A DNA stretch of 64,000 nt, from positions 372,001 through 436,000 of the forward strand of contig VWND01000064.1 in assembly GCA_009599575.1 (NCBI GenBank), given 5' to 3'. The position numbers and the translations under genes were made by a program. Positions 1 to 10,655 of the stretch are shown in pieces; within the stretch, counting starts at the first letter, position 1; each line of letters begins with the position of its first letter. The notes beneath the pieces were generated by a model. That model was given only the letters and a program-made list of their open reading frames with translations. It was not told where the DNA came from and did not search any database. The DNA is from Blumeriella jaapii (lineage: Eukaryota > Ascomycota > Leotiomycetes > Helotiales > Drepanopezizaceae).

Positions 1-378
1 AGGCTGTAGGCCAGAACTGGTTCGATCTGCAGCTGCTGTACCATGTAGCAATAGCAGAATTGAGGATGAGGGGAGAAATGGCCTCAAGTCGGGCGGCAAA
101 GCGTCACGTGATGCAATAGCGTCAGCAAAATGTAAACAACCCGCTGCTTCCATCCCGGATCACGCCCCAAGCAAGCACTTCGCGACGACAACCCAGCGCT
201 CTACAGACCACGACCTCTACGCGAAACCCCATTGACCATCTCGACAGCCTCGACATCAACCGACTTGATTGACGCGAAAATTGTCCAGAACGACACGCGA
301 TTCCCTCCCATCGCGAGCTCACGATCGTCACGCAACCCTCTCCACACATACACAGATGCGCTGCCGAATCTGGAATCA
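1..378. other. Intergenic / 5' region of the Dsn1-like gene
   Basis: I see no supportable gene. The reading frame of the downstream kinetochore gene is open upstream to an ATG at 232, so that longer start cannot be excluded. A palindromic CACGTG E-box lies near 105. Confidence 0.5.
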
Positions 379-1948
379 ATGACTACTCTCGTCCGAACGC
401 GAAATCCCCTAGAATCATTGAGCATGAGCCAACAGCCATCGGCGCGAAGGAGAAGCAAGCGGCTTGCTGGTGAGACGGCCCCGAGGTTCTGTTTGCGCCT
501 CGCGCGCTCGACCGGCCAGAGTGCTGACACCCATCACAGCATACGACGAAGAGGACGGAGACTTTGTGTTTACACGTGGCGCGAAACGAACGAAGACTGC
601 CCCGGCGCCGCCCGAACCTGTACCTACACCGGCTCCCGCCGCGTCGGCGAAGAGGGGTAGGAAACCGAAGGAGGTCAAGGAGCGCGACGATGAGCCCGTC
701 ACAACAGCGAAGAAGCCGAGGGGGCGGAAGATGAGCTTCACCACGCCGAACGCGGAAAATGATTCCTTGGTCGTGCCGAAAAAGCGGAAACTGACGCGTG
801 CCTCTGCTGGCAAAGCTCAAGACAAGGATGCCAACGGGCACCCTCCCGGGACAGATCCGGCAGAGGACGAACGAGTTGATGTGTTAGGCGACCAGAGCGT
901 GGCGGCTGGCGAGGGGTCAATGGCGAACCAACACTCTACCACGATTGCGCTGCCTTTCAGCGACACGCCCGTCATCAATCGGAACAAGGAATTGAGGAAG
1001 AAGGGGGCCAATGGTGCGCGGAGAAGTAGTCTGGGGCTTCGAGGGCGAAGGGCAAGCTCTCTGATAGACAACGGTCACAGCGCAATTCCGCACCGCGAGG
1101 TGGAGACGTCCGACTTTTACAAGCACATCGAAGCGGAAGGATTGAGTGAGCCCAGGCGGATGAAGCAGTTGCTGACCTGGACCGGAGAGCGGTGTATGGG
1201 TGAGAAGCCCTCCCATGGCGATCCGAATACTGGGGCGGTGTTGGCAGGTAAGAAGTCCGAGCTCGTGGGGGAGCCCGGCTAACAGACACAGCGCGCATGG
1301 TCCAGGAATCTTTGCTGAAAGACTTTGCGAACAAATCCGAATTCTCAGACTGGTTCAGTCGGGAAGAAAGGGCGCCTACAAAGATTATAAAAACGCCCAA
1401 TCCTCGAAACATTGAGCTCGAAGAGAACCTGGGCGGGTTAGAAGCAAGGATCAAATTGTAGGTGGACCTCGTTCTCTGGTTAGGCTCTGCTGATTGACTT
1501 GACGCTTAGGCTTCGAGAAGAACGGGATCAATGGAAAGCATATTTGAAACCGCCGCCCTCGCTCCCTCCACTACTTTCTGAAGAAACAAAGGAAGTAGAT
1601 CCTACACACATTGACGCATCTCTTCTTACACCTGAACAAGCTGCGATACTCTTGGAACTCTCCTCGACGTCTGCGCTGGATACCAGGAAACAGGCCCTCG
1701 AGCGAATGCAGACGTTACAGTCAGACCTAGAATTCAACGTGGATCGGTTTGCGGACGGGGTACACAAAGTCGAGCAGTACCAGCAGACCGTAAGCAGGGT
1801 AGCCGACAAGATACTAGCCCTGAGTGCTGTGAGACTGGAGGAGCGGGATCGGAAAGAAAAAGAAGAAATCGGCACGCGAGACGTGCCTATGCAAGAAGTT
1901 TTACGGAGTCTGAGTCGGATACTTCCAGAAGGAAGCAGTGGGAGGTGA
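379..1948 (+). CDS. DSN1: Dsn1/Mis13-like kinetochore protein (Mis12/MIND complex subunit)
   Basis: Join 379..469, 540..1247, 1292..1457, 1510..1948, giving 467 aa. All borders are GT-AG and the phases agree. Dsn1/Mis13 is a subunit of the Mis12 (MIND) complex, which links the inner kinetochore to Ndc80. The N-terminal third is basic and low-complexity, beginning after the motif RRRSKRLA. The family signature follows around residues 200-260: a basic stretch with RRSSLGLRGRRASSL, then SAIPHREVETSDFYKHI and RRMKQLLTWTGER. The C-terminal part is helical and coiled-coil-like, as expected for MIND assembly. RRSSL is the type of Aurora B site that controls CENP-C binding in this family (family knowledge, not shown here). 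The start at 379 precedes the basic patch; in-frame ATGs at 232 and 424 are alternatives. Three introns of 70, 44 and 52 nt. Confidence 0.88.
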
Positions 1949-2696
1949 TGTTTGCGTTCGGGATGGGATTTTTCGGGAATGTGACTTTGGGGAGTTGGAG
2001 CTAGGAGCATCGGGATGGGACGGGATACCTGGACACGAACCGAGTTTTTGGAGACGGCATCGACGAGGGACGAACTTTGCCGATTCAAGCACTGGTGTTC
2101 TGGCGGTGTTTACTTTGTAAAGATTGTGGAAGCACGAGGAGTGGGAGCCTGATTCCAGCTGGAAGCCGCTTGAAACCGAATGAGGAGATCACACGTACTC
2201 TTTCCGTTCTCCCTTCTGCCAAGATCTGACTCGTCAAGGCACGTAACTGTCGGGGTTTGTGTGGACGGCCGTGGTTGACCAAGTGGCTAGCTAACCAACA
2301 CAGGAACTTGTTCTTCGTGTAGGCAGTATAACAACACATCGCCTAACTAGACTACAGGTCCCCATCAGCAGTCGAGCATCCTTTCCCACATCTGGCACAT
2401 GTCGAACAAGCCTTACGCCACCAGCACAGCACCCTGCAGAAGACACGCTGCCATCGTCGTCAGCCAGCGCGGGCTTTGCATCCCCTCTAAATGCACGAAC
2501 GAACGAACGTCTAGGCCCCAGGCTGAATGGGAAAGCTAGGCCTCATCTCTACCTATCCACGCACTCCTCCCCCGGGCAGATTCTCCCACCGGGTCCACGG
2601 CCTCTTGGACGGAAAGTCCATCACACGCACGCCGCATGCCTTAGTCACCACTCCTTCGCTTTCTCCTGTTGTCGGTTTCAGCTCTTGCGTCTCTCT
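1949..2696. other. Intergenic, convergent 3' ends
   Basis: This lies between the Dsn1-like gene (+) and the secreted protein (-), so it holds both 3' ends. I see no coding sequence that I can support and no RNA gene. Confidence 0.5.
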
Positions 2697-3417
2697 CTAC
2701 CTTGGAGGATGCTTGACAGCGGGCGAGACGAGAAGAAGGAGGGCGGGCGGCGCGCGAGGTGCTTCTTCCTTGAGCTGGCAAGAGGAGGAGGAGTCTTTGC
2801 AGACGTAGCCTGGCTTGCACGGAGCGCTTTCCAGACACTCTGTGGCAGCACCAGGAAACGGGTCAGCAGAGCCCTCTTGGTTACCGCCTTTCTCCGTCCC
2901 ATCCCTATTCTTCTCCTTCTCTTCTTGCCGTTTCTCTTCTTCTTCTTCTTCTTCTTCTTCTTCTTCTCTTCTTGTTCTGCTCTGGAGGGAGGGCTTTCGT
3001 TTCGGGTCGGGAATGTCACACGTACCAGGCAGAGACGGCGCAGCAGGCGGCGCGAACGCAGCTTGCGGCACACGTCCAGCTTCGGCTTTGCTTCCCGTCC
3101 TCGATCCTGCTCCCTGGCCGGTGCTGCAGTGCTTGTGTGTGCAGACCCCGGCGCTGGGACAGTCGTAGTCGGCAGTGCAAGCTGCTGCGATGGGGGAAAA
3201 CGGCATGCCGAGGTCGTCGTCCTGTGCTGGTGTTAGTTCCAGTGGTCAGGTTTGGATATGGTAGGGAAAGGATCGGGGGGGGGGGGGGGGGGTGAGTGGG
3301 GGGGTGGGGGGGGCTTACAGAGAGGCTAATCACAATGGTGATGTCTTCTTTGGGGACGGGAAGTGCTGCGCTTAGGACTGCGGATATGAGAGCCGTGAGG
3401 GCTATAAGGAGATTCAT
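2697..3417 (-). CDS. Small secreted cysteine-rich protein 1, candidate effector
   Basis: Complement of join 2697..2839, 3026..3221, 3319..3417, giving about 145 aa. Exon 1 codes a clear signal peptide (MNLLIALTALISAVLSAALP). Exon 2 carries four cysteines in a spaced pattern (CTADYDC, GVC, KHC). Exon 3 carries four more (ECLESAPC, GYVC, SCQL). Eight cysteines suggest four disulfides, and I recognise no named domain. The second intron (GTACGT donor, CCACAG acceptor, CTGAC branch motif) is 186 nt, a multiple of three with no stop, and contains a (GAA)n tract that would read as poly-glutamate if retained. The first intron holds a long poly-G run. The function is unknown; secretion and cysteine content make it effector-like only by inference. 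Confidence 0.65.
2934..2970. repeat. (TTC)n microsatellite inside an intron
   Basis: About eleven near-perfect TTC units on the plus strand, GAA on the gene strand. They lie in the second intron of the secreted protein and act as part of an in-frame, purine-rich stretch. Length polymorphism between strains is likely (inference). Confidence 0.85.
3278..3313. repeat. Poly-G tract in intron 1 of the secreted protein
   Basis: A run of about 18 G followed by further G blocks broken by single T or A bases. It lies between the donor at 3318 and the acceptor at 3222 of the minus-strand gene, where it reads as poly-C, a pyrimidine-rich intron. The exact length may be a sequencing estimate. Confidence 0.8.
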
Positions 3418-5990
3418 ATTTGAGAGGGAAGAGCGGCTTTGAGATGTGAGATGTATTAGGATCCGGATGAGGTGAGAAGTCGTTGGTCTGTGAATCTGAG
3501 TAGATGTGACTTGAGATTTTCGTTTCCAGCGGTGGTCTTCCTTGCTACTTTGTATATGATCACAGATTCTTGGAATCCCGGCGACCCGGGACCTGTCCCA
3601 GCTCTCTCGGAGATGCGTGACATCTCACTGTACGTGTGAGGTTGCGAAGTCTCGGGTGGCGACGTCGTGCTCAGGTCATGCTGTTGGGAACCTTGTCCAA
3701 TGTCACGTCTGGGCTCTGGAGCCTCCGCTCGTGCGAACCATAGGGACGGGTCCGTTGACTGTGTACAAGGTAACCCGAATGCCGGGTTCTGGGTATGTGA
3801 CTTATCGACTGGATCTGATGCCTCTGGATTGATCCCCATATTGCTTTTGTACGACGCCAGCTCGGAAAGCGCCACGACTACAAAGTTGACGCGGATGCCC
3901 GTTCTCCTGCCCCGGAAGATCGGGCTGCGACTTGCATTGGGTCTGGTTGCGAGGGTCTTTTGAAGAGAAGCTTGTGTTACGTGGGTTTTGGGTGCAGGCC
4001 GTGAAGGCTTTCTGAATCGCTTGGTAGGCTAGCGGTCGACAGCCGAACCGGGTGCTTTGTTTTGAGGAATCTCTGGTTCTCTTCTTTGTTACTTCGTAGA
4101 CACAGGTACACCTTTTGAAGAGGGCGATTGGAAACAGTGTCCTTGCACATGGCATAAGAAAACGAGAGTGCGAAAGGTCGCCCTCAAGAACTAGTCATGT
4201 AGAAAAACTTAGGGGCAGGCTTATGATTCTTTTTCAAGCCTTGAAAGTGAGATTGCAAATGTCCTCGCTATATCTACAGTACCTTGGAAGCATATCTTAC
4301 CTCGTACGTCTTCAAGCCAACTCTATTTAGCCGGTAGACACTCGCCAAGAACAACGAGGTGACGAACACTTCTCAGCTACAGACAAGGTAGTTGAACCGC
4401 ACGATATCAAAGTGCCTCATGTAGTCTAACAGCGGAGAGAACCTCCCCTGCAAACCTCTAGCAGTATGCCACGGTCAAAATCATCCAGAATTCTAGTGCC
4501 TCCATCTCTTCATCACGTCTTGGAAACAAATCACACTCGGTACCGACATGGATAGTCAATCCTGTCTTTTCTAGATAAGAAGAAGCATAGACCATGGTTA
4601 CAAATTTATACTCGTACCATGTTTGAAAACACCATGCGGTGTTTATAAGATCATTCGTGCAGTACATGGTCGGCGTATTGTCAGATCGATCTCCGGCCTT
4701 GTAGCGCCCATAGATGTGTATGGCCCTATCTTTGTACAATGATTCCACTAGAATTCATCACGAGTCTCTGCCAGGGTTTTTCTTAAGTCCGATGAATCTC
4801 CGCGCCTCCGTGCCTTCCACTCCTGATCTATGTGCTAGATTGAGGTCTAGATGCAAATGCATCGATCACGCGCATCGATGGGGCTAATAACAGCGAGCAC
4901 GAATACGGTAGACAAACAAGTTTGGAATATCAAACCGATGAGCGAGATTTTCGAGTGGACTCGTGCTTGTAGAATACTGAGAGAGGCTAGATGTCTGTCG
5001 AGAAGACAAGTAGAACTGAATCCTCTTATACGGTGTTCGCCAAATTATCGAAAGCAACGTCAAAGCCGAACATGGAATCACAAACGGCTTCCAGAGAATT
5101 CTTTTCCTTTTGCCTAAAAGTGTTGATGCTGTACTTTGATGATGTACTCCCTCGTCCGGCTAGGAAGTCTGAACCCTCACGGCTCTTACACTAATGCCGC
5201 TAAACACCACTTTAAGAAGCTGCCACACATATCTGATTTTAATCAATATATCCCCTCGCACGTTTGGAGCATTGATCAAGCGCAAAATAGTAGTTTTGGT
5301 AATCGAAAAAAGTACATCTTTGAATGTCTAATGAGTGGGTTGCTGTCTATGTCAAAGCTGCGATTAGCCACAGACACGAATAGCAATTAACACGGATCAA
5401 AAGGGCGAGATGCAAGAAAAATCAATCCATCATTTCCTAGTTTTTCTCTGGAAAAAATGAGTTTAATTTCTTCGGGCTTACCTGGTGAAACTTTAGCATT
5501 TGGTTTTCAGCTCCTGCTTTGAAGGATTGTAGAAGCGTAGGTAGGTATCGAAGTATGTTTTTCTGCATCGGCTACAGCTATCAGTCCAATCATAAAACGG
5601 TTCGCATGTCCAGCTACGACGCATATCTACGTCCCAAGGAAAAGGACCGATTCCTTTTCTTTGTGGCGTTGGAGAACGAATCCCAAGCAGCCGGATATTG
5701 ACAGCCGTCGACCTGCGTTGGAGTCGTCCTGTGGCGCTACACCTGACCTCGTCCCCAGGTAGATTCCCCGCCTCTCCATCCCGCTCCTCTGGGTCTTGTG
5801 GAACTTTAAGAAGGCTCCACTGCTCAAAGCTTGTTCTTTCCTTGATCTGTTGCTGCATCTCGAAAGCCATTTAGAATACAGCCTTGAACCAGGATTCTCT
5901 TCCTTCCTGTTTACTTTCGCCAGGACCAGAAATCCTAAACTCTGCGTATCGATCTCGCTTCCGTGGTGTATTCACCGTACCACGTTCGCG
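3418..5990. other. Gene-poor intergenic region, 2.6 kb
   Basis: No open frame shows a family motif or a convincing exon pattern. The longest minus-strand candidate in the middle (4458-4748, 96 codons) has protein-like composition but no recognisable domain, so I do not call it. GC content falls towards the right side. I see no tRNA or other RNA gene. Confidence 0.4.
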
Positions 5991-6445
5991 ATGGTGAACA
6001 ATGCCGTATGTCTTTTGAGTTTGCTCTATCATACCACGACTGTTGGCAACCCTTGCTAAATTTATCTGTTTCCTTTCCATTCTGCCCTTAGTTTTCACAG
6101 CTTGCTTCTCTCTCATTCCCCCTTGGATACAGACTAACGCAGTCCCAAAAGGTCGTCGTACCCGTTGCCGTCCTCGCTGCCATAGCAGTCGTCATGTTCC
6201 TGTTTATCTGCTGGTGGTTTCCCCGTGCATGGGCCAGGGGGACCGCTGCGGACCGGGCAGAATACAATGAGAATAAGCGACGGCGAGAAGCGGCCCAGGA
6301 TGCAGCCGTTGGCAGCCAGAATGGAGATGTTGAGCTGGGTACTGATAGTAATGGGAAGTGGACAGGGATAGGAAAGGAAGCGGGAGTTGGAATTGGCATT
6401 GTACAAAGGCCTGTAGGATACGTGCCGCCGGTTACGCCGTATTAG
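5991..6445 (+). CDS. Small single-pass membrane protein, unknown function
   Basis: Join 5991..6005, 6101..6445, giving 119 aa. A five-codon first exon ends at a strong GTATGT donor. The acceptor TTTTCACAG follows a pyrimidine tract and restores the frame with phase 0. One hydrophobic segment at about residues 22-45 (VVVPVAVLAAIAVVMFLFIC) is followed by aromatic and basic residues (WWFPRAWAR). This suggests a short outer or lumenal N-terminus and a cytosolic tail of about 70 residues. The tail is charged (AEYNENKRRREAAQD), then glycine-rich, and ends PVGYVPPVTPY. The C-terminal PPVTPY could be a PPxY-like adaptor site, but that is speculation. A second possible acceptor at 6142 would give a shorter protein. 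I do not recognise the family. Confidence 0.5.
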
Positions 6446-8440
6446 GGGTCAGGCGTGGATAGGTTTGGCATATTTCAAATTTCATTGTGTGAGGGAGCAA
6501 GTGATAGACATATGTGACTGCTGGGAAATGTACACTTGAAAGCGACTTTGCTTGTGAGGTTGTGTGGATAAAGCAGTGGAATGACATACCCGTATAGTGA
6601 TATTATTTCGATTTAAGAACAAGTAAGAGTCAGAGTTACTGCTTCAGTTGAAGTCACAGGGTGCACAATTTTCAGTACATCTCTGAGGTTTTGTTGCAAA
6701 TTCGATAATTTTTCAACTGTATTAGATGGAACAAGTTCTTGCCTCATACGGACAGGCTCCTGGAAGACGAGGGGGCTAGAAATTTTGTGAGATTTTTCTA
6801 TTATATAATCCGTTGCCCATAGTTTGCAGATCTTCAAGAGAATTTCTACTCTCGACTACAATGTATGTATCTAGAATGGTTGTAGATAAGTCATGATAGC
6901 AGCAGAGCGTTTTAAGTGTCATACTCAATAAATATAAGATGAGGATTTGTTAAACTTGTTTTATAAAAATTTGAGTCGACTTCGTTTGCAAACAGGGCAA
7001 GCAAGCCGAGAAAATTTCCTTCTGTTTCTCGAGGTATCTAAATTTGATGCAAGGTGAAGATTTTGCGTTATCATTCCCCTCCCCCTTTCTTTTCTATAGG
7101 TGTCTTTGATTTGATATACTTACATGAGCGACGTGGTATTATCAGATCCAAGATATGCGAAAGCCTTTAATCAGATGATAAAAAAACGACTTTCACCCTT
7201 CCGCGCGGTGGGCAAATGCGAGGACCGTCACTTTCTCAGAAAAAGTCGGGAGTTCTTCATCAAATCGGGGTCAGGTGAAATTGAGTGGTAAAAGAAAGAC
7301 GATTCGAAGGTTTTCTCTATCCCCTAAATTTGTCTCTAGAAGACTGAAGTTGGCACAATACATTTTTTAAAGATGCAGTTGGAGGTGATTTGTGACTTTT
7401 GAGGAAGGGGAAATAGGCAATTGGGTATCTAGCTTTGTTCTCTGCGTCAGGATCGGTGTGACCGATTCCCGTCACTTTTGCACTTAGTCTGTGTAGCTCA
7501 TATCAAAGTGCTTGCAAGATTCAGCATCCTGGACAGCATTTTAGAGGATTCGCTCTCAGCTGAAAAAAGAGGAACTAGTCAGACATGGCTGGTACATATA
7601 ACAAACACACAGCCAACCTCACTCCTCTCTATTAGCCACCGCTCTCAGATCGCCACCCTAAGTTTATCAAAGCCACCGGTCTTGAACACATACAGCGAGT
7701 CCGATCTGGGCTAGAATCTGGTCTCAGCTGGTCGAATACTCAAGGACAAGTTGCAGATCTCCTCGATGATCTTCCGGTCTCTGGGTTGGTTCACTATAGT
7801 GAACCGAATTAAGAGGATTTGCAAGTGTAAAGAAGAGAAGACATTGTCTCAACTAGTGTTGTTCGTAGCAAACGAGAATAGTAAATCAAATGTACGCATC
7901 ATCGATGTCAGGTGACGAGACCACGTGACACATCCCCATCCTCGTCCTCATCCATTGAATGAACGAATGATCGATGCGGCGATATCAACATTCTGGATCG
8001 ACGAGGAATGGTCTCAGACCCGTGTTAGTCAAAGATCCCTGAGCAAACTTGATCCTGATAAGACACCGCTTCGCTGAATCTGGCATGGGGACTTGAATCT
8101 AGCTTCCAAGACTTGCTGCCAAAGACGTCGCCATTCAAGTCGAAAGCCTCCTCGACGATCTTCTGCTCTCTTGGTCGACGAGAAATGACCTCGTACTGCT
8201 TGGGGCAAAGATATCCGAGGAATTCTGATCATGATAGGGTGTTGTTTCACTGAGGCTGGCAGCGGCTCGAAAAGACCGAGTAGGTGTGACCCTACCTTCT
8301 CGGAACACATCCATCTCTTTGTTGATCTGATGAGGGGTAAAGTGTAAGTCCAATATGATAGGGTAAATGTGCCGACTTCCTGATGTCGATACGGTCATGA
8401 CCCAGAGGGATCCTGGCCGTCTGGCCGTGCCAGTTCCTCG
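6446..8440. other. AT-rich, gene-poor intergenic region, about 2 kb
   Basis: AT content is visibly higher than in neighbouring genes, especially 6480-7480, and stops are frequent in all frames. No gene can be supported. The right part (7973-8330) holds a diverged tandem duplication listed separately. The composition resembles decayed repeat DNA. Confidence 0.5.
7973..8330. repeat. Diverged tandem duplication, unit about 178 bp
   Basis: Several blocks recur at an offset of about 177-178 bp. A block at 8051 starting GATCCTGATAAG matches 8228 starting GATCATGATAGG, and TTCGCTGAATCTGGCA matches TTCACTGAGGCTGGCA. The block near 7998 (TCGACGAGGAATGG) matches 8175 (TCGACGAGAAATGA). Many of the differences are transitions. 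A shorter related block (CTCCTCGATGATCTTC at about 7757) matches 8149. The identity is rough, by eye. Confidence 0.5.
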
Positions 8441-8451
8441 AATCTCATAGG

Positions 8452-8459
8452 TATATAAG
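8452..8459 (+). promoter_or_regulatory. TATA box of the CAP-protein gene
   Basis: TATATAAG lies about 117 bp upstream of the ATG at 8576, in good position for a TATA element of this gene. The intervening leader carries short CACTGACTCTCAACTC repeats. Confidence 0.5.
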
Positions 8460-8575
8460 GTATCTCTGACTTGACTCGAAATCAGCATATTTTCAAGAAC
8501 CCCTTTATCTCTAGAGACTCTCAACTCACTGACTCTCAACTCTTTGACCCTTATCAAGCTGGCTTTGACTTCACC

Positions 8576-9475
8576 ATGTTCTCGCAACTCACCAAGCCAA
8601 ACTTCTGCCAGCGTGCTTTCATCGTCGCGACGCTGGCCCTCCAAGCCCTAGCCAGCCCCTACCTGTCGCCCGAATCTCAGGACGGCGCACTCTCCGCCCG
8701 CCAAAGCCAGACGTACGACCCAGGCTACGCGGACTCCACCCAGTTCCGGTTGCAGGCCGTCAACGACCACAACTTTTACCGAGCGCAGCACAGTGCTCCG
8801 GCCTTGAAGTGGAGCCCTACACTGGCGAACTCGAGCAACACTTGGGTTTCGGGTTGCAAGTATGGACATTCGGTAAGCGCGCTACACTGCTCTGGATCCA
8901 GCACCGTGTGTGGATCGGTAGCCGACGTTGATGTTGATGTTGACAGGGCACACCGGGATTCGGCGAGAACATCGCTCTCGGCTACTCGAGGCTCGTGGAT
9001 GCGATTAACGCCTGGGGCCTGGAGCGCGTGAACTACAACTTCGACAAGCCTGGCTTCTCGTCGAGTACCGGCCATTTGTAAGTGACTAGAAAGCCAGCGT
9101 CTTGTTTCCCAGCGCCATCCATGGCATCTTCCCCGAGGTGTAGCGGGACCGAGCAACGACTAACCACAAGCAGCACGCAGATGGTCTGGAAAAGCACAAC
9201 GAAGGTAGGATGCGCCAGGAAACTATGCAGTAAGTCCCCATCCAATCCAACTCAACCCAAACCCACACACAAACCCACGCCCACGTCCACATACACCACC
9301 CGTACACAAAACAGACCTCTAACCAGAACCAGCGGTCCCCGGCTTCGGCAGCGCCCCAGTCTGGTATCTCGTGTGCCAGTACGCGCCGAGCGGCAACGTC
9401 GTCAACCCCGGCTTCTTCCAAGCGAACGTCGGGAGGCAGATATCAGGCAACCCCAAGGTCGGCATCGCTGCTTAA
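8576..9475 (+). CDS. Secreted CAP-domain (PR-1/SCP, Pry-like) protein
   Basis: Join 8576..8872, 8947..9077, 9174..9229, 9333..9475, giving 208 aa. All introns are GT-AG. The N-terminus has a signal peptide ending near ALASP, then a short pro-region. The CAP domain spans about residues 55-195: it starts NDHNFYRAQHSAPALKWS, has the core GFGENIAL, then GHFTQMVWKSTTKVGCA (CAP signature 1) and VWYLVCQYAPSGN (signature 2). The conserved histidines and glutamate of the CAP cavity (in NDHN, GENI, GHFTQ) are present. Fungal Pry-type CAP proteins bind and export sterols and fatty acids and can act as virulence factors; which applies here is unknown. The length is usual for single-domain fungal CAP proteins. 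Confidence 0.9.
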
Positions 9476-10655
9476 TCCCTCCCATCTTCCACAGCGGCGA
9501 AGGCGTCTGCTCTGACGAAGGCGACCTCGAACATTGCGTCGTCGTCGAGACCCTCGGCAACGACGTCCGTGAAAGCGGCGAGCGTTCCTGGGCCGACGAT
9601 GACGATGACGAGAGATATGGATGAGTTAGAGCATTTTCTTCCTCGATCCCGCTGGCACTGGGATTGATATCGATAGCTTTTTTTTCTTTTCTTTTCTTGG
9701 AAAAATATAGGGTTTTGATGATCTAGGGAACGAGGCGATAGCTTCCGCGTCTGTGACACCAAGCACGTGTGGTTAAGCGTGTCCACTCATTCAGGATGTA
9801 CACAACAAGCAAAGCATATCCACTCATTTAGCATGTACACAACAAGAAATGGAAAGCACAATTGAACCACACTTGCGTGTGAAACTGTAAGAGTGAAACA
9901 AGTCGCAAACCGCGAGCCACAAGCACAACACGATCCAATTCTCGAGTCTTTATTTCCCTCCAACCCAAGCCCCCTCCTGTCAGACGAAAGCGGCGATTAC
10001 AGTTACAGTTCCCTAGATGCTGTAGGTAAACAACCATTCTCGCTTACCAGGAGTCAGTCAACATTCACCCGCCCGCGCGCCCGCCCGCACCCAAAAGCAA
10101 CAGCAAAACGCCCACACACCATCTCCGCTTGTGAAGTTCGACGACGCCTCCGCTACACAGGCCATTTCGGTTTCCACCGCAGCGAAGCAAAACCCGACGA
10201 AGCCGAGCCACAGCAGATCGTTTTTCCCTTCCCATTGGATCCAGACAAACACACGGAAGAAGTGTCCCCTCTATCGTACACATGTCCCAGCCCCACTTCA
10301 CCCCCTCTAAGTAGACCAAGAGCAAAGACAAGACAAGAAGAAGATTAAAAAGTGACGACAAGACGAGGCAAAAAAGCGCCTTCTGTGCGCTGACAAAGAA
10401 GGGTATAGAAGCAGGCAAAGCAACCGGTGTAGGAGTACGTAGAGACGCAAAAGACGAACCACAAGGAAGAAAGGGGAAAAGCGGAAGGATAATCAAGCCG
10501 TTTGCAGAAACGGGGCGGGGTGAAGAGAAAGGTTACAAGGCGTCAGCAGGCGTGGTGCGTGTACTGGGTGGTTGGGTGGGTGGGTGTGTGTACTGTGGTT
10601 CCATCTTCCATCCAATCTAGCTACCCATCGCACTTCCCACATCCTACACTCAAAT
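9476..10655. other. Intergenic, convergent 3' ends
   Basis: Between the CAP gene (+) and the LIM gene (-). A short imperfect direct repeat (ATTCAGGATGTACACAACAAGC and ATTTAGCATGTACACAACAAG without the last base) lies at about 9789 and 9827. No gene is supported. Confidence 0.45.

Noticed and set aside
18..40. GGTTCGATC resembling a tRNA B-box
   Set aside because: No A-box or cloverleaf can be formed around it. No tRNA gene was recognised elsewhere in the window either.
5478..5500. CTTACCTGG resembling a U1 snRNA 5' end
   Set aside because: The following sequence does not continue as U1 and there is no Sm site or stem-loop in the right place.
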